From assembly GCA_021795255.1 (NCBI GenBank), contig JAJYPQ010000283.1:1-5816 (forward strand): DNA of 5,816 nt, given 5' to 3'. Source of the stretch: Pseudomonadota bacterium. Lineage in GTDB: Bacteria; Pseudomonadota; Gammaproteobacteria; Acidiferrobacterales; Acidiferrobacteraceae. This document shows, in pieces, positions 1 through 5,480 of this stretch (position 1 is the first letter of the stretch; the number at the start of each line of letters is the position of its first letter). The position numbers and the translations under genes were made by a program. The notes below the pieces were generated by a model that was given only the letters and a program-made list of their open reading frames with translations, was not told the origin of the DNA and ran no database searches.

Positions 1-1
1 G

Positions 2-739
2 AACATCCGCGATGACGTCGGCTTCTTCCAGGCGGTGCGCGCGGTGCTTGCCAAGAACACCCCGGGGGAGCGCAAAACGGACGAGGAACTCGATCACGCC
101 ATCCGCCAGATCATCTCGCAGGCCGTGGCCTCCGAGGGGGTGGTCGATGTCTTCGCCGCCGCGGGCCTCAAGAAACCGGATCTCTCGATTCTGTCCGATG
201 AATTCCTTGCCGAAGTCCGTACCATGCCGCAGCGCCATCTGGCCGTGGAACTCCTGCAGAAGCTCCTCAAAGGCGAGATCAAGACGCGTGCCCGCCGCAA
301 TGCCGTGCAGGGTCGCTCCTTCGCCGAGCTCCTCGACCAGGCGATCCGCAAGTACCAGAACCGCGCGATCGAGACCGCCCAGGTGATCGAGGAACTCATT
401 GGGCTTGCCAAGGCGATGCGTGCCGCCCATGCCCGGGGCGAGCAACTCCACCTTACCGAGGACGAACTTGCTTTCTACGATGCGCTCGAAGTCAATGACA
501 GCGCCGTCAAGGTCCTTGGTGAACCCACCTTAGTCAAGATTGCCCGCGAACTCGTCGCCACCGTCCGGAAGAATGTCACCATCGACTGGACCGTGCGCGA
601 GAACATCCGTGCCCAGCTGCGCGTTATCGTCAAGCGCATTCTGCGCAAATACGGCTATCCGCCGGACAAGCAGGAGAGGGCGACCCAGACGGTGCTGGAG
701 CAGGCGGAGCTGCTCTCTGCGGAATGGGCGCTCGCCTAG
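2..739 (+). CDS. hsdR: Type I restriction enzyme R subunit HsdR, C-terminal 245 residues (5' end outside window)
   Basis: The frame is open from the first codon of the window ([16 protein letters not shown]) and stops with TAG at 737-739, so only the C-terminus is present. It matches the helical C-terminal domain of HsdR proteins (the T1RH-like C-terminal/DUF3387 type) along its whole length. Hallmarks are [64 protein letters not shown] and the terminal [14 protein letters not shown] stretch. HsdR is the ATP-dependent translocase and nuclease of the cytoplasmic HsdR-HsdM-HsdS complex; this domain contacts the methyltransferase core. The nuclease and helicase motors would lie upstream. No frameshift is seen in the visible part. 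The internal GTG at 35 is not the real start, because homology continues upstream of it. The next gene follows after 21 nt on the same strand, implying co-transcription. Confidence 0.95.
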   Translation, partial: NIRDDVGFFQAVRAVLAKNTPGERKTDEELDHAIRQIISQAVASEGVVDVFAAAGLKKPDLSILSDEFLAEVRTMPQRHLAVELLQKLLKGEIKTRARRNAVQGRSFAELLDQAIRKYQNRAIETAQVIEELIGLAKAMRAAHARGEQLHLTEDELAFYDALEVNDSAVKVLGEPTLVKIARELVATVRKNVTIDWTVRENIRAQLRVIVKRILRKYGYPPDKQERATQTVLEQAELLSAEWALA

Positions 740-760
740 GCGGTCCGGACGAGACAGCAA

Positions 761-1765
761 ATGCGCTATTGGTGGGTGAACCAGAACCAGACCTTCCGCC
801 AGGAGATCGACGGCGGCTATCTCTGGTCGCCTAAACGCAATCACAACGGTCACCGCAACCCCTTCTACGAATTCATGCGCGAGGTCGCTCCCGGAGACAT
901 CGTCTTCTCGTTTTGCGATACGCGCATCGCGGCCCTTGGCATCGTCAGCGGCTATTGCCGGGAGAGCCCGAAGCCGGAGGAATTCGGCTCCGCCGGCACG
1001 AACTGGAGTCAGATTGGCTGGAAGGTCGGCGTGCGCTGGCAGCGACTTCTCAACGCCATCCGGCCCAAGGATCACATAGCCGTGCTTCGGCCGAACCTGG
1101 CGCGCAAGTATGCCCCGTTGACTTCGGACGGCAACGGTCTACAAGGCGTCTACCTCACGCACATCAGCAACGGGCTTGCGTCGACGCTCTTTGCGTTGAT
1201 CGGTACCGAGGCCAGTCGGGTGGTCGGCATCGCGAACCAGGTTAGCGAGATCGAGCGCGATTCACCGGCACCGGAGCGGGACATCGAGGAATGGGAGCGA
1301 CGCGTCGAGGTTGCTATCACCACGGACGCAGCCATCCGGGAAACCGAGAAAACCGCCCTCGTCCAGGCGCGCCGCGGTCAAGGACTCTTTCGGGACAAAG
1401 TGCATTCGATCGAACGCGCCTGCCGCGTCACCCGGGTCGAGCGCATGGAGCACCTGATCGCGAGCCACATCCAGCCCTGGCGTGACAGCAACAACGAGCA
1501 GCGGCTCGACGGCGAGAATGGGCTTTTGCTGACACCTACGGTCGATCATTTATTTGACAAGGGCTTCATTTCCTTCGAGGACTCCGGGCGGCTGATCGTG
1601 TCGCCAGTGGCCGATCAGGGATCCCTCAAGCAAATGGGCATCGATGCCAGGAACAGCATGAACGTCGGCGCGTTTTCCGAGGGTCAACGGCAGTACCTGG
1701 AATTTCACCGCGAGAATGTGTTGCGCATGGCCCGCGGACTCGGGCGACTTACGGGCAGTGGCTAG
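761..1765 (+). CDS. EVE-like/HNH fusion endonuclease, probable modification-dependent (type IV-like) restriction enzyme
   Basis: This intact gene encodes 334 residues. Residues 1-150 look like an EVE/PUA-fold domain: MRYWWVNQ start, LWSPK at 21-25, PGDIVFSF at 44-51, then a strand-rich segment ending near IGTEA. Such domains read flipped modified cytosines. A charged linker (160-200) leads to an HNH_2-type nuclease at about 203-282. There, ARRGQGLFRDKV precedes C221, ASHIQPW carries H236, ENGLLL carries N253 and VDHLFDKGFISF carries H263, so the HNH triad is complete. The usual C-x-V-T-G motif reads CRVTR, with R225 replacing glycine; the effect is unknown. The architecture matches EVE-HNH enzymes such as VcaM4I. 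ATG at 761 follows a modest GAG at 751-753, and the gene is probably translated from the hsdR transcript. The HNH assignment is firm; the EVE assignment and 5mC/5hmC specificity are inferred. Confidence 0.88.
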   Translation: MRYWWVNQNQTFRQEIDGGYLWSPKRNHNGHRNPFYEFMREVAPGDIVFSFCDTRIAALGIVSGYCRESPKPEEFGSAGTNWSQIGWKVGVRWQRLLNAIRPKDHIAVLRPNLARKYAPLTSDGNGLQGVYLTHISNGLASTLFALIGTEASRVVGIANQVSEIERDSPAPERDIEEWERRVEVAITTDAAIRETEKTALVQARRGQGLFRDKVHSIERACRVTRVERMEHLIASHIQPWRDSNNEQRLDGENGLLLTPTVDHLFDKGFISFEDSGRLIVSPVADQGSLKQMGIDARNSMNVGAFSEGQRQYLEFHRENVLRMARGLGRLTGSG

Positions 1766-2142
1766 GCCGAGCCTATCTCGCTTGAACGTCATAGACGATG
1801 ATGCAGAGGCTGTAATGGCAACCAAAGTCCGTGTTGGCGTTCCAGGACATAGTTGGTGATAAAGTCGGACAGCCTCAAACATGGCATCCGCCATCGTGAT
1901 TCGCTGCACACAAAGAGGTCCCATGCTGGTCTTGAGTCGAGAAGGTGGATAAATGACAATCAGCCTGGATTCCAACATTGATCCGATGACACCAGTCTGC
2001 AAGCGCTTTTTCGGCGAGCCACCGGTGATTACGGTGGAATGCATCAGGGGAGCTTGGTGTGGCGGCGCATCCGCGGTTTGCGGTGTTGTGGTCTACCCTG
2101 GCTCCGCGTGGAGCTGCCAAAAGGCAGAAGGCACGCGGTGTC
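1766..2142. other. Intergenic stretch without a convincing gene; possibly degraded sequence
   Basis: No reading frame here is convincing. On the minus strand a frame through 1971-1775 encodes MLESRLIVIYPPSRLK and then RITMADAMFEAVRLYHQL, which looks protein-like. However, it has no clear ribosome binding site, runs on into the end of the HNH gene in antisense, and was not recognised. On the plus strand, ATG 1953 follows AAGGTGG at a usable distance and opens a 78-aa cysteine-containing frame to 2189. That frame also resembles nothing known and runs antisense into the helicase relic. Base composition is less GC-rich than in the flanking genes. The stretch is most simply read as decayed insert DNA between the defence operon and the small-gene cluster. 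Confidence 0.4.
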
Positions 2143-2368
2143 TTATGCGGTATATGCATTTGAGCAAGGCGGCATACAATGTCCGTTGAGGAGTACTGGC
2201 AGCGCTCGCACAAGCGCTAGGGCGTCGGCCACGTCCCGGTGTTCGAAGAATCCGATGTCGCCGATGACGGCGTAGGGAGTACGGGACCGGACCAACGTAT
2301 CCTCGAGGAGGACCTTTCAGGGTGCGCTTGCGATACAGCATTGCCATGGTCTCCAGTCCGCGCCGGCG
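2143..2368 (-). pseudogene. UvrD/Rep-family helicase fragment with a one-base frameshift
   Basis: Reading the minus strand from 2368, one frame gives RRRGLETMAMLYRKRTLK (to 2315). Skipping one base (2314), the next frame gives VLLEDTLVRSRTPYAVIGD and then IGFFEHRDVADALALVRAL (to about 2200). Joined, this follows without gaps the superfamily 1 helicase pattern AILYR..-QSR-LEd.L-r..IPY.v.Gg..Ffer.EikDalAyLR, part of the 2A region of UvrD/PcrA/Rep. Homology ends after VRAL; the frame then continues with unrelated residues to TAA at 2145-2143. About 56 of roughly 700 residues survive, and no ATPase motif is included. A short frame starting at ATG 2406 (MALMNPWVGVTHDAG..., 29 aa, stop 2319-2317) has a strong GGGAGGAAG upstream and overlaps the relic in the frame of its second half. 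Whether that short frame is expressed is unknown. The family match is by pattern recognition only. Confidence 0.6.
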
Positions 2369-2445
2369 TCATGGGTCACCCCTACCCAGGGGTTCATGAG
2401 GGCCATGGGCAGTCTTCCTCCCTCACAGGCCGTGTCCGCGCTCAG

Positions 2446-2736
2446 TCAGTTTCTATGGAGGCGGCTGCGGGCGATATCACCGACCCACCCTGCGGCATAC
2501 AGCAGGACAAAGAGGATGATGAGCATCAGGGTGTAGGCCATACCGGCAGGGCGCCAGACGACGAGCACCGCAATGGCCGCACCCAGAATCAAAGGCTCAA
2601 GGACAAAGGCGGCCAGGATGACCCAGGGCGCAGCCGCCGCGTGCGTCAACACGTCCCGATCCCGAAAGAGGTCGAGGACGATGCCCGCCACGGTGCTGAC
2701 AGAAATGATGCTGATATCGAGGTATTCAGAGGACAT
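2446..2736 (-). CDS. Small membrane protein of unknown function (96 aa)
   Basis: The protein has 96 residues. Two clear hydrophobic helices lie at about 37-60 (PWVILAAFVLEP..., ending AVLVVW) and 64-84 (GMAYTLMLIILFVLLYAAGW). A weaker hydrophobic stretch at 8-23 precedes the charged segment LDLFRDRD. The basic tail ARSRLHRN is probably cytoplasmic. ATG at 2736 is preceded by GGAG (2746-2743) at 6 nt spacing, which supports this start. Upstream on the same strand, 73 nt away, is the 182-aa gene, and a strong hairpin fills the gap, so the two genes are probably one transcript. I do not recognise the family. The size and the two to three helices could fit an island-borne membrane factor such as a holin-like, immunity or exclusion protein, but nothing in the sequence selects among these. 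The opposite strand is also open but lacks such features. Confidence 0.72.
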   Translation of the reverse strand: MSSEYLDISIISVSTVAGIVLDLFRDRDVLTHAAAAPWVILAAFVLEPLILGAAIAVLVVWRPAGMAYTLMLIILFVLLYAAGWVGDIARSRLHRN

Positions 2737-2750
2737 GAGGGTCTCCAGGG

Positions 2751-2786
2751 GCGGTTTCGAGGGCGGCGGTGCCGCCCCGAAACCGC
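2751..2786 (-). promoter_or_regulatory. Strong intercistronic hairpin just upstream of the 96-aa gene's ribosome binding site
   Basis: GCGGTTTCG (2751-2759) pairs perfectly with CGAAACCGC (2778-2786). After one bulged A (2760), GGGCGGC (2761-2767) pairs perfectly with GCCGCCC (2771-2777) around a GGT loop. The stem therefore has 16 base pairs and is very GC-rich. It begins 24 nt after the stop of the 182-aa gene and ends a few bases before the GGAG of the 96-aa gene. No T-tract follows on either strand, so it is not a standard intrinsic terminator. An mRNA-stabilising intercistronic structure, an attenuator or a protein-binding dyad are alternatives. Confidence 0.7.
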
Positions 2787-2809
2787 GGGAAGGGTCTTAT
2801 CTGGGATCG

Positions 2810-3358
2810 TTAGGGCCGACTCAAGAACCCGGCCGCACCCGGCACGAGGGGCCCGCGCTTTGACACGATATCGAGACGCCCCAGCCGGTCCAGGGCCTCG
2901 TCCGCCCAGCTCACGCCGGGCATCACCGTCACGTGAGCTAGGAGCATGTTCTGAAAATGGGTCGTGCCCGTCGCCATTAGATGGACTTGAAGCGCGGGCT
3001 CGTCGGTCCCGGTCGTCCGTGACAGCGTCAGGTCCACTTCGACTACTTCTTCGCAACCCGCCGCGCTCGGGGTCTCGCCCCGATACAGGAACCGCGCCTG
3101 TCGCTCCCTGGGGCCTTCCGAGAGCTCGGTGTCCTTCTGGCCGTGGTGAATGGGTATTGTGCCGACAGTCTCGGTCGCATCCTCTCGCAGGAACAGCTCG
3201 TCCAGCAGGCCTTCGAGGCCGCTATAGACCTTCTCGTGCCAGGCGCCTCGAAGGGCCGCGTCGGTCGTGGGGGGCACGGAGGCCCGGTACTCCACGGTAT
3301 TCAGGCGCCCCTGACCGCCGTGTATATACAAAAAATCCAAACTCCAGATGTGCAGCAT
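2810..3358 (-). CDS. Conserved-looking hypothetical protein, 182 aa, soluble
   Basis: ATG at 3358 is preceded by AAAGGAG ending 8 nt upstream, one of the best ribosome binding sites in the window. This argues against the longer in-frame extension to 3619, which is arginine/proline-rich and unlike a real N-terminus. The 182-aa product begins MLHIWSLDFLYIHGGQGRL and has no signal peptide or membrane helix. It has alternating strand-like segments (RLNTVEYRASVP, ARFLYRGE, VVEVDLTLSRT, ALQVHLMATGT) and helical ones (AWHEKVYSGLEGLLDELFL near 39-57, WADEALDRLGRLDIV near 151-165). This suggests a compact alpha/beta protein. One cysteine (C102) and several histidines show no obvious metal-binding spacing. 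It stops with TAA and is followed by the hairpin and the 96-aa membrane gene, which may form an operon with it. I do not recognise the family. Confidence 0.72.
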   Translation of the reverse strand: MLHIWSLDFLYIHGGQGRLNTVEYRASVPPTTDAALRGAWHEKVYSGLEGLLDELFLREDATETVGTIPIHHGQKDTELSEGPRERQARFLYRGETPSAAGCEEVVEVDLTLSRTTGTDEPALQVHLMATGTTHFQNMLLAHVTVMPGVSWADEALDRLGRLDIVSKRGPLVPGAAGFLSRP

Positions 3359-3393
3359 GGTGTCATCTCCTTTGTGCCTGATGGCATTCACTG

Positions 3394-3418
3394 GGTGCCG
3401 AATGTCATTTCCGGCACC
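3394..3418. promoter_or_regulatory. Inverted repeat in the leader of the 182-aa gene
   Basis: GGTGCCG (3394-3400) and CGGCACC (3412-3418) form a perfect 7-bp dyad around an 11-nt centre, 36 bp upstream of the ATG at 3358. It may be an operator or a leader hairpin. A poor promoter candidate lies just upstream on the minus strand: TTGCAT and TACGAT around 3450-3424 with 15 bp spacing, too weak to call alone. Confidence 0.4.
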
Positions 3419-3812
3419 GCTGTCATCGTATCGGCATCCAAAAAAATGCAAGTCGGGGTGTCGTATCGGAGGGAGGCAAGAAAACCGCGATGGTCGTACG
3501 CCGCCTATAAGGGCACCCCTGGTGTCGGTGGCGCCGCCCTCGTTTTCCATTCTGAGGGAGGTGGCTTTCGGTAGGCGCAATGCGGCATACAGGACCGCCC
3601 TGGGCCATGCGGCCCGCAACGTCGCGCCCTTGACATGGCCTGCCGCACGGGTGGTCCCGCGGACACCGCGCCCTCGCTACCATCTCCCTGGTGCGCCGCG
3701 TTCGCGGCCATCAGCGCCGTCGCGCGGATGCGGCGCGACAATGAATGGTGTCCACGGAAACAGGGGTTTTCGGCGATAGAGCAAAAGGACGGAATCAGAC
3801 TACGGGACCTGC

Positions 3813-3886
3813 AAAAGACACATGCGTTGCCAGCGCCCGTATCCGGGGCGCGCCAATCCGTAGCCGAAAAATCGTTTCTCGGTCTT
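3813..3886 (+). repeat. Diverged short repeat, copy 1
   Basis: The copy begins with AAAAGAC and has GCGTTGCC 11 nt further on, with CCAATCC at 3853-3859 and TCGGTCTT at 3879-3886. Copy 2 (4034-4109) carries the same four blocks in the same order and orientation. The first two blocks have identical spacing (15 of the first 19 bases match), the last block is offset by only 2 nt and CCAATCC by 14 nt. The similarity is modest and could be partly chance. Confidence 0.35.
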
Positions 3887-3890
3887 TTTT
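3864..3890 (+). terminator. Weak terminator-like hairpin with T-tract
   Basis: CCGA (3864-3867) pairs with TCGG (3879-3882). A one-base mismatch is followed by AAA/TTT, and six T residues follow (3885-3890). The stem is short and imperfect. No plus-strand gene ends just upstream, so a small RNA or a relic transcript would be its only client. Confidence 0.3.
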
Positions 3891-3966
3891 CGCGAAGGCA
3901 CCGGCGGGCGTATGCCGGCACGCTTGTCGCCGCCCGTATTCGCGATAGGCGATAGACGCCTTCGCG
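3891..3966. repeat. Inverted repeat with 9-bp arms and an internal dyad
   Basis: CGCGAAGGC (3891-3899) and GCCTTCGCG (3958-3966) are perfect inverted arms. Inside, CGGGCG (3905-3910) and CGCCCG (3931-3936) form a second dyad. Similar TTCGCGAA palindromic sequence recurs at 4015-4022, so the motif is reused locally. Function is unknown. Confidence 0.4.
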
Positions 3967-4033
3967 GTTCGGATTCCGGAGCCGCCCCAAGACAAGGACG
4001 ATGTCTGGAGCCCCTTCGCGAAAGGGGGGCACA

Positions 4034-4109
4034 AAAAGACCTGCGCGTTGCCGGTCGCAACCGCCTGCCGGCTTCACGCGCGGGGGTCCAATCCAATCGC
4101 ATCGGTCTT
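4034..4109 (+). repeat. Diverged short repeat, copy 2
   Basis: AAAAGAC at 4034, GCGTTGCC at 4045-4052, CCAATCC at 4088-4094 and TCGGTCTT at 4102-4109 repeat the block order of copy 1 at 3813-3886. This copy lacks the T-tract that follows copy 1. Confidence 0.35.
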
Positions 4110-4347
4110 GCGTTATGGCCCCACTTAAGACACAAGATTGGCTATCAACGCACGCTGAATCGCGTCCTTTTTGTACGGTTTTGCAATCCCGAGCAGGACA
4201 GCGCCGGGACCCTCGCGCACACGGGGGGCCCGCAAACAGGCGGCCGACTCGTGCGCCAGGGCCTTCATGGTCATAGGCGGGCGGGGGGCGGATGAACCGC
4301 GCGCCGCGCTTGCCAGCAACTGGCGCGAGGAGGGCGTGGCGGGCGAT

Positions 4348-4776
4348 TCATCCTTTCTTGGGGGCGAGCAGCGCCCGGATCTTGCGGCGGGCCAGCACTT
4401 CCCGAGGGTGACGCAATACCTTGTTCTCGCGCTTTCGCTCGGCGGCCACCGCGCGTTTAAGCGCGGTAAGCGCAAAGTGATCCAGCGGTTGCCCGGTGCG
4501 CATGACGTCGAGATAGTGAACGACTATTCGCGGCCGGAAGGTGAGGCCGACCGCCTCTTGCACTACGGGTAGTTCCTCGGTATAGGGGGCGTCCTTATGG
4601 CCGGCTCGGGCGAGATAGGCGGCGTTCGTCGTAGACACGACCAGGGTCACCGCGGCCATCCCCATGAGAAGAAATTGTGCCCAGACGGGCCGCATTTCCT
4701 TGATTCCGAAACCTACCACCAAGACCATGATGAGAGACGTTACGGTAAACAGAACGGCATCGTGAAATTCCACCAT
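4348..4776 (-). CDS. Two-helix membrane protein with basic C-terminal region (142 aa)
   Basis: ATG at 4776 is chosen because GAGGA lies 7 nt upstream; a longer frame to 4860 adds a polar N-terminus without a ribosome binding site. Residues 7-25 (AVLFTVTSLIMVLVVGFGI) and about 32-54 (WAQFLLMGMAAVTLVVSTT and onward) are transmembrane helices joined by a short KEMRP loop. Residues 60-142 form a soluble tail that is acidic at first (KDAPYTEEL) and then strongly basic and helical (KRAVAAERKRENKVL, REVLARRKIRALLAPKKG), typical of a cytoplasmic domain touching nucleic acid or membrane phospholipid. The gene stands alone, in the same orientation as the other two small genes but about 990 bp upstream of them. 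No family is recognised. It could be an island-specific membrane factor, but no motif shows this. Confidence 0.72.
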   Translation of the reverse strand: MVEFHDAVLFTVTSLIMVLVVGFGIKEMRPVWAQFLLMGMAAVTLVVSTTNAAYLARAGHKDAPYTEELPVVQEAVGLTFRPRIVVHYLDVMRTGQPLDHFALTALKRAVAAERKRENKVLRHPREVLARRKIRALLAPKKG

Positions 4777-4956
4777 GTGGCAATCCTCATAAAGGTGTCC
4801 GACAACGCGGCGAGATGACCCCGCCGACTCTTTGGCCGGCTCATCCGACCTCAGGGACATTTCGCCACGGGATGAAGAAAACGCAAATCGATGACCCTAC
4901 GATCTCGCGTGAACAAGGGTGGGGCGGTGCGCGGAAGGTTTCCGGGATCGTAACTA

Positions 4957-5019
4957 TGACATTGCCCCGGTTTCCCAAACACCTTCGGTTCAGGGATAAT
5001 TGTCCTGTCGGAGGTTACC
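4957..5019 (+). other. Possible left end of a truncated IS3-type insertion sequence
   Basis: A TG dinucleotide starts TGACATTGCCCCGGTTTCCC 63 bp before the transposase-like ATG at 5020, a typical distance for the 5' end of an IS3-family element, whose ends usually begin 5'-TG. No matching inverted end was found to the right, so the element would be truncated. The call rests only on position, the TG end and the downstream frame. Confidence 0.25.
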
Positions 5020-5109
5020 ATGAGTCAAAATCCTAAATTCCAGAATCACACAAGAACTGCCTATACGCCGGAGTATCAGGCCGAGGCGGTGCAAGCGTGG
5101 CACGGTTGA
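5020..5109 (+). pseudogene. IS3-family transposase OrfA N-terminal remnant (29 codons)
   Basis: ATG at 5020 has GGAGG 6 nt upstream and opens MSQNPKFQNHTRTAYTPEYQ, followed by AEAVQAWHG and TGA. The segment YTPEYQAEAV matches the start of the HTH_Tnp_1 helix-turn-helix of IS3/IS911 OrfA proteins, which typically begin (K/R)(K/R)YTPEFKAEAV and run to about 90-100 residues. The helix-turn-helix recognition part, OrfB and the right IS end are all missing. Reading past the stop gives no further transposase similarity. The preserved start suggests a recent truncation by deletion. The alternative, a short expressed peptide from the intact ribosome binding site, cannot be excluded. Confidence 0.5.
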
Positions 5110-5175
5110 CGACTCCAGGAAGAAATGTCGTCTCCTGAAAAATTAACGCATACTAACGATTAGTTGGTGTCCTGC

Positions 5176-5409
5176 TCATTCGGAGCGCGGCCTGCCAGGC
5201 CCTCGACGCGGCGCCGCCGGTATCGCCGAGCCTTCACCAAAGCGTGCGACCTCGGCCGCTATCCACGCGTCCATCTGATCTTCGCTCCACCGCCGCAGCC
5301 GCCCAAAACGCACGGGCCGCGGCAAGCGGCCTTCGGCCAGCATGGCCTCGGCCGTCCGCCGGCAAATCCCTAAACGCACCGCCACCTCATTTATATCCAG
5401 CATTCGCAT
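5176..5409 (-). CDS. AlpA/excisionase-type helix-turn-helix protein (77 aa)
   Basis: The protein starts MRMLDINEVAVRLGICRRTA and continues through AEAMLAEGRLPRPVRFG, then RRWSEDQMDAWI. This is the standard AlpA/HTH_17 (MerR-like winged helix) layout of residues 4-50: helix-turn-helix, the LPxPVRxG wing, and a closing W-xxD-xxxWI helix. Small proteins of this family act as excisionases or transcription activators of the integrase gene in P4-like satellites, integrative elements and islands. A flexible tail ends with GPGRPRSE, resembling an AT-hook core (GRPR), which might add DNA contacts. ATG 5409 has GAGGAT 6 nt upstream; a second ATG lies two codons later. The gene sits about 300 bp from the tRNA-His attachment fragment, reads away from it, and has several palindromes in between. 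No integrase is visible in the window. Family membership is confident; the excisionase role is inferred. Confidence 0.88.
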   Translation of the reverse strand: MRMLDINEVAVRLGICRRTAEAMLAEGRLPRPVRFGRLRRWSEDQMDAWIAAEVARFGEGSAIPAAPRRGPGRPRSE

Positions 5410-5442
5410 TGCACATCCTCATACGTTCCCTATGGGGTAATA

Positions 5443-5450
5443 TGCATGCA
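5443..5450. promoter_or_regulatory. TGCATGCA palindrome upstream of the AlpA-type gene
   Basis: A perfect 8-bp palindrome lies 34 bp before the alpA-like start. It is immediately followed (minus strand) by a -10-like TATTAC (5442-5437). No convincing -35 was found. It is a candidate operator only. Confidence 0.25.
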
Positions 5451-5480
5451 CGGAAATAGCTGCTGGCGGCGAATACACCC

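Larger units (their letters stand above)
3419..4347. other. Long gene-free stretch, rich in dyad symmetry
   Basis: Nearly 930 bp contain no frame with both a ribosome binding site and protein-like composition. The open frames on both strands are rich in arginine, proline and glycine and look like GC-driven artefacts. What can be seen are structured elements between 3800 and 4110: a pair of diverged short repeats, a weak plus-strand terminator-like hairpin, a long-range inverted repeat with CGCGAAGGC arms, and the hairpin CCCCTT/AAGGGG at 4011-4027. A 49-codon minus-strand frame (4274-4125) lies downstream of the 142-aa gene but has only pyrimidines where a ribosome binding site should be. The stretch could hold a non-coding RNA or the remains of lost genes. 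Confidence 0.5.

Noticed and set aside
530..1075. A 181-codon minus-strand open frame
   Set aside because: It is antisense to the end of hsdR and the start of the HNH gene, both well supported; it is a GC-driven shadow.
2751..2786. Intrinsic terminator for the 182-aa gene
   Set aside because: The hairpin is strong, but no run of T follows on either strand, and the next gene's ribosome binding site is immediately downstream.
2239..3381. A 380-codon plus-strand open frame
   Set aside because: It is antisense to two minus-strand genes with good ribosome binding sites and clear membrane helices or mixed alpha/beta composition. Its own product is Arg/Pro/Ser-rich low-quality sequence with no ribosome binding site.
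3359..3619. N-terminal extension of the 182-aa protein to 269 aa
   Set aside because: The added residues have no protein-like pattern, while ATG 3358 has AAAGGAG at proper spacing.
3505..4077. A 190-codon minus-strand open frame in the gene-free stretch
   Set aside because: It is Arg/Pro/Cys-rich, has no ribosome binding site and is unlike any family; it runs through inverted repeats that produce its apparent coding content.
3811..4113. CRISPR array
   Set aside because: There are only two diverged copies of a short block, with no regular spacers and no cas genes.
4125..4274. A 49-codon minus-strand frame downstream of the 142-aa gene
   Set aside because: The bases before its ATG are nearly all pyrimidine, so there is no ribosome binding site, and the peptide shows no recognisable feature.
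4777..4860. N-terminal extension of the 142-aa membrane protein to 170 aa
   Set aside because: The upstream ATG lacks a ribosome binding site; ATG 4776 has GAGGA 7 nt away and directly precedes the first membrane helix.
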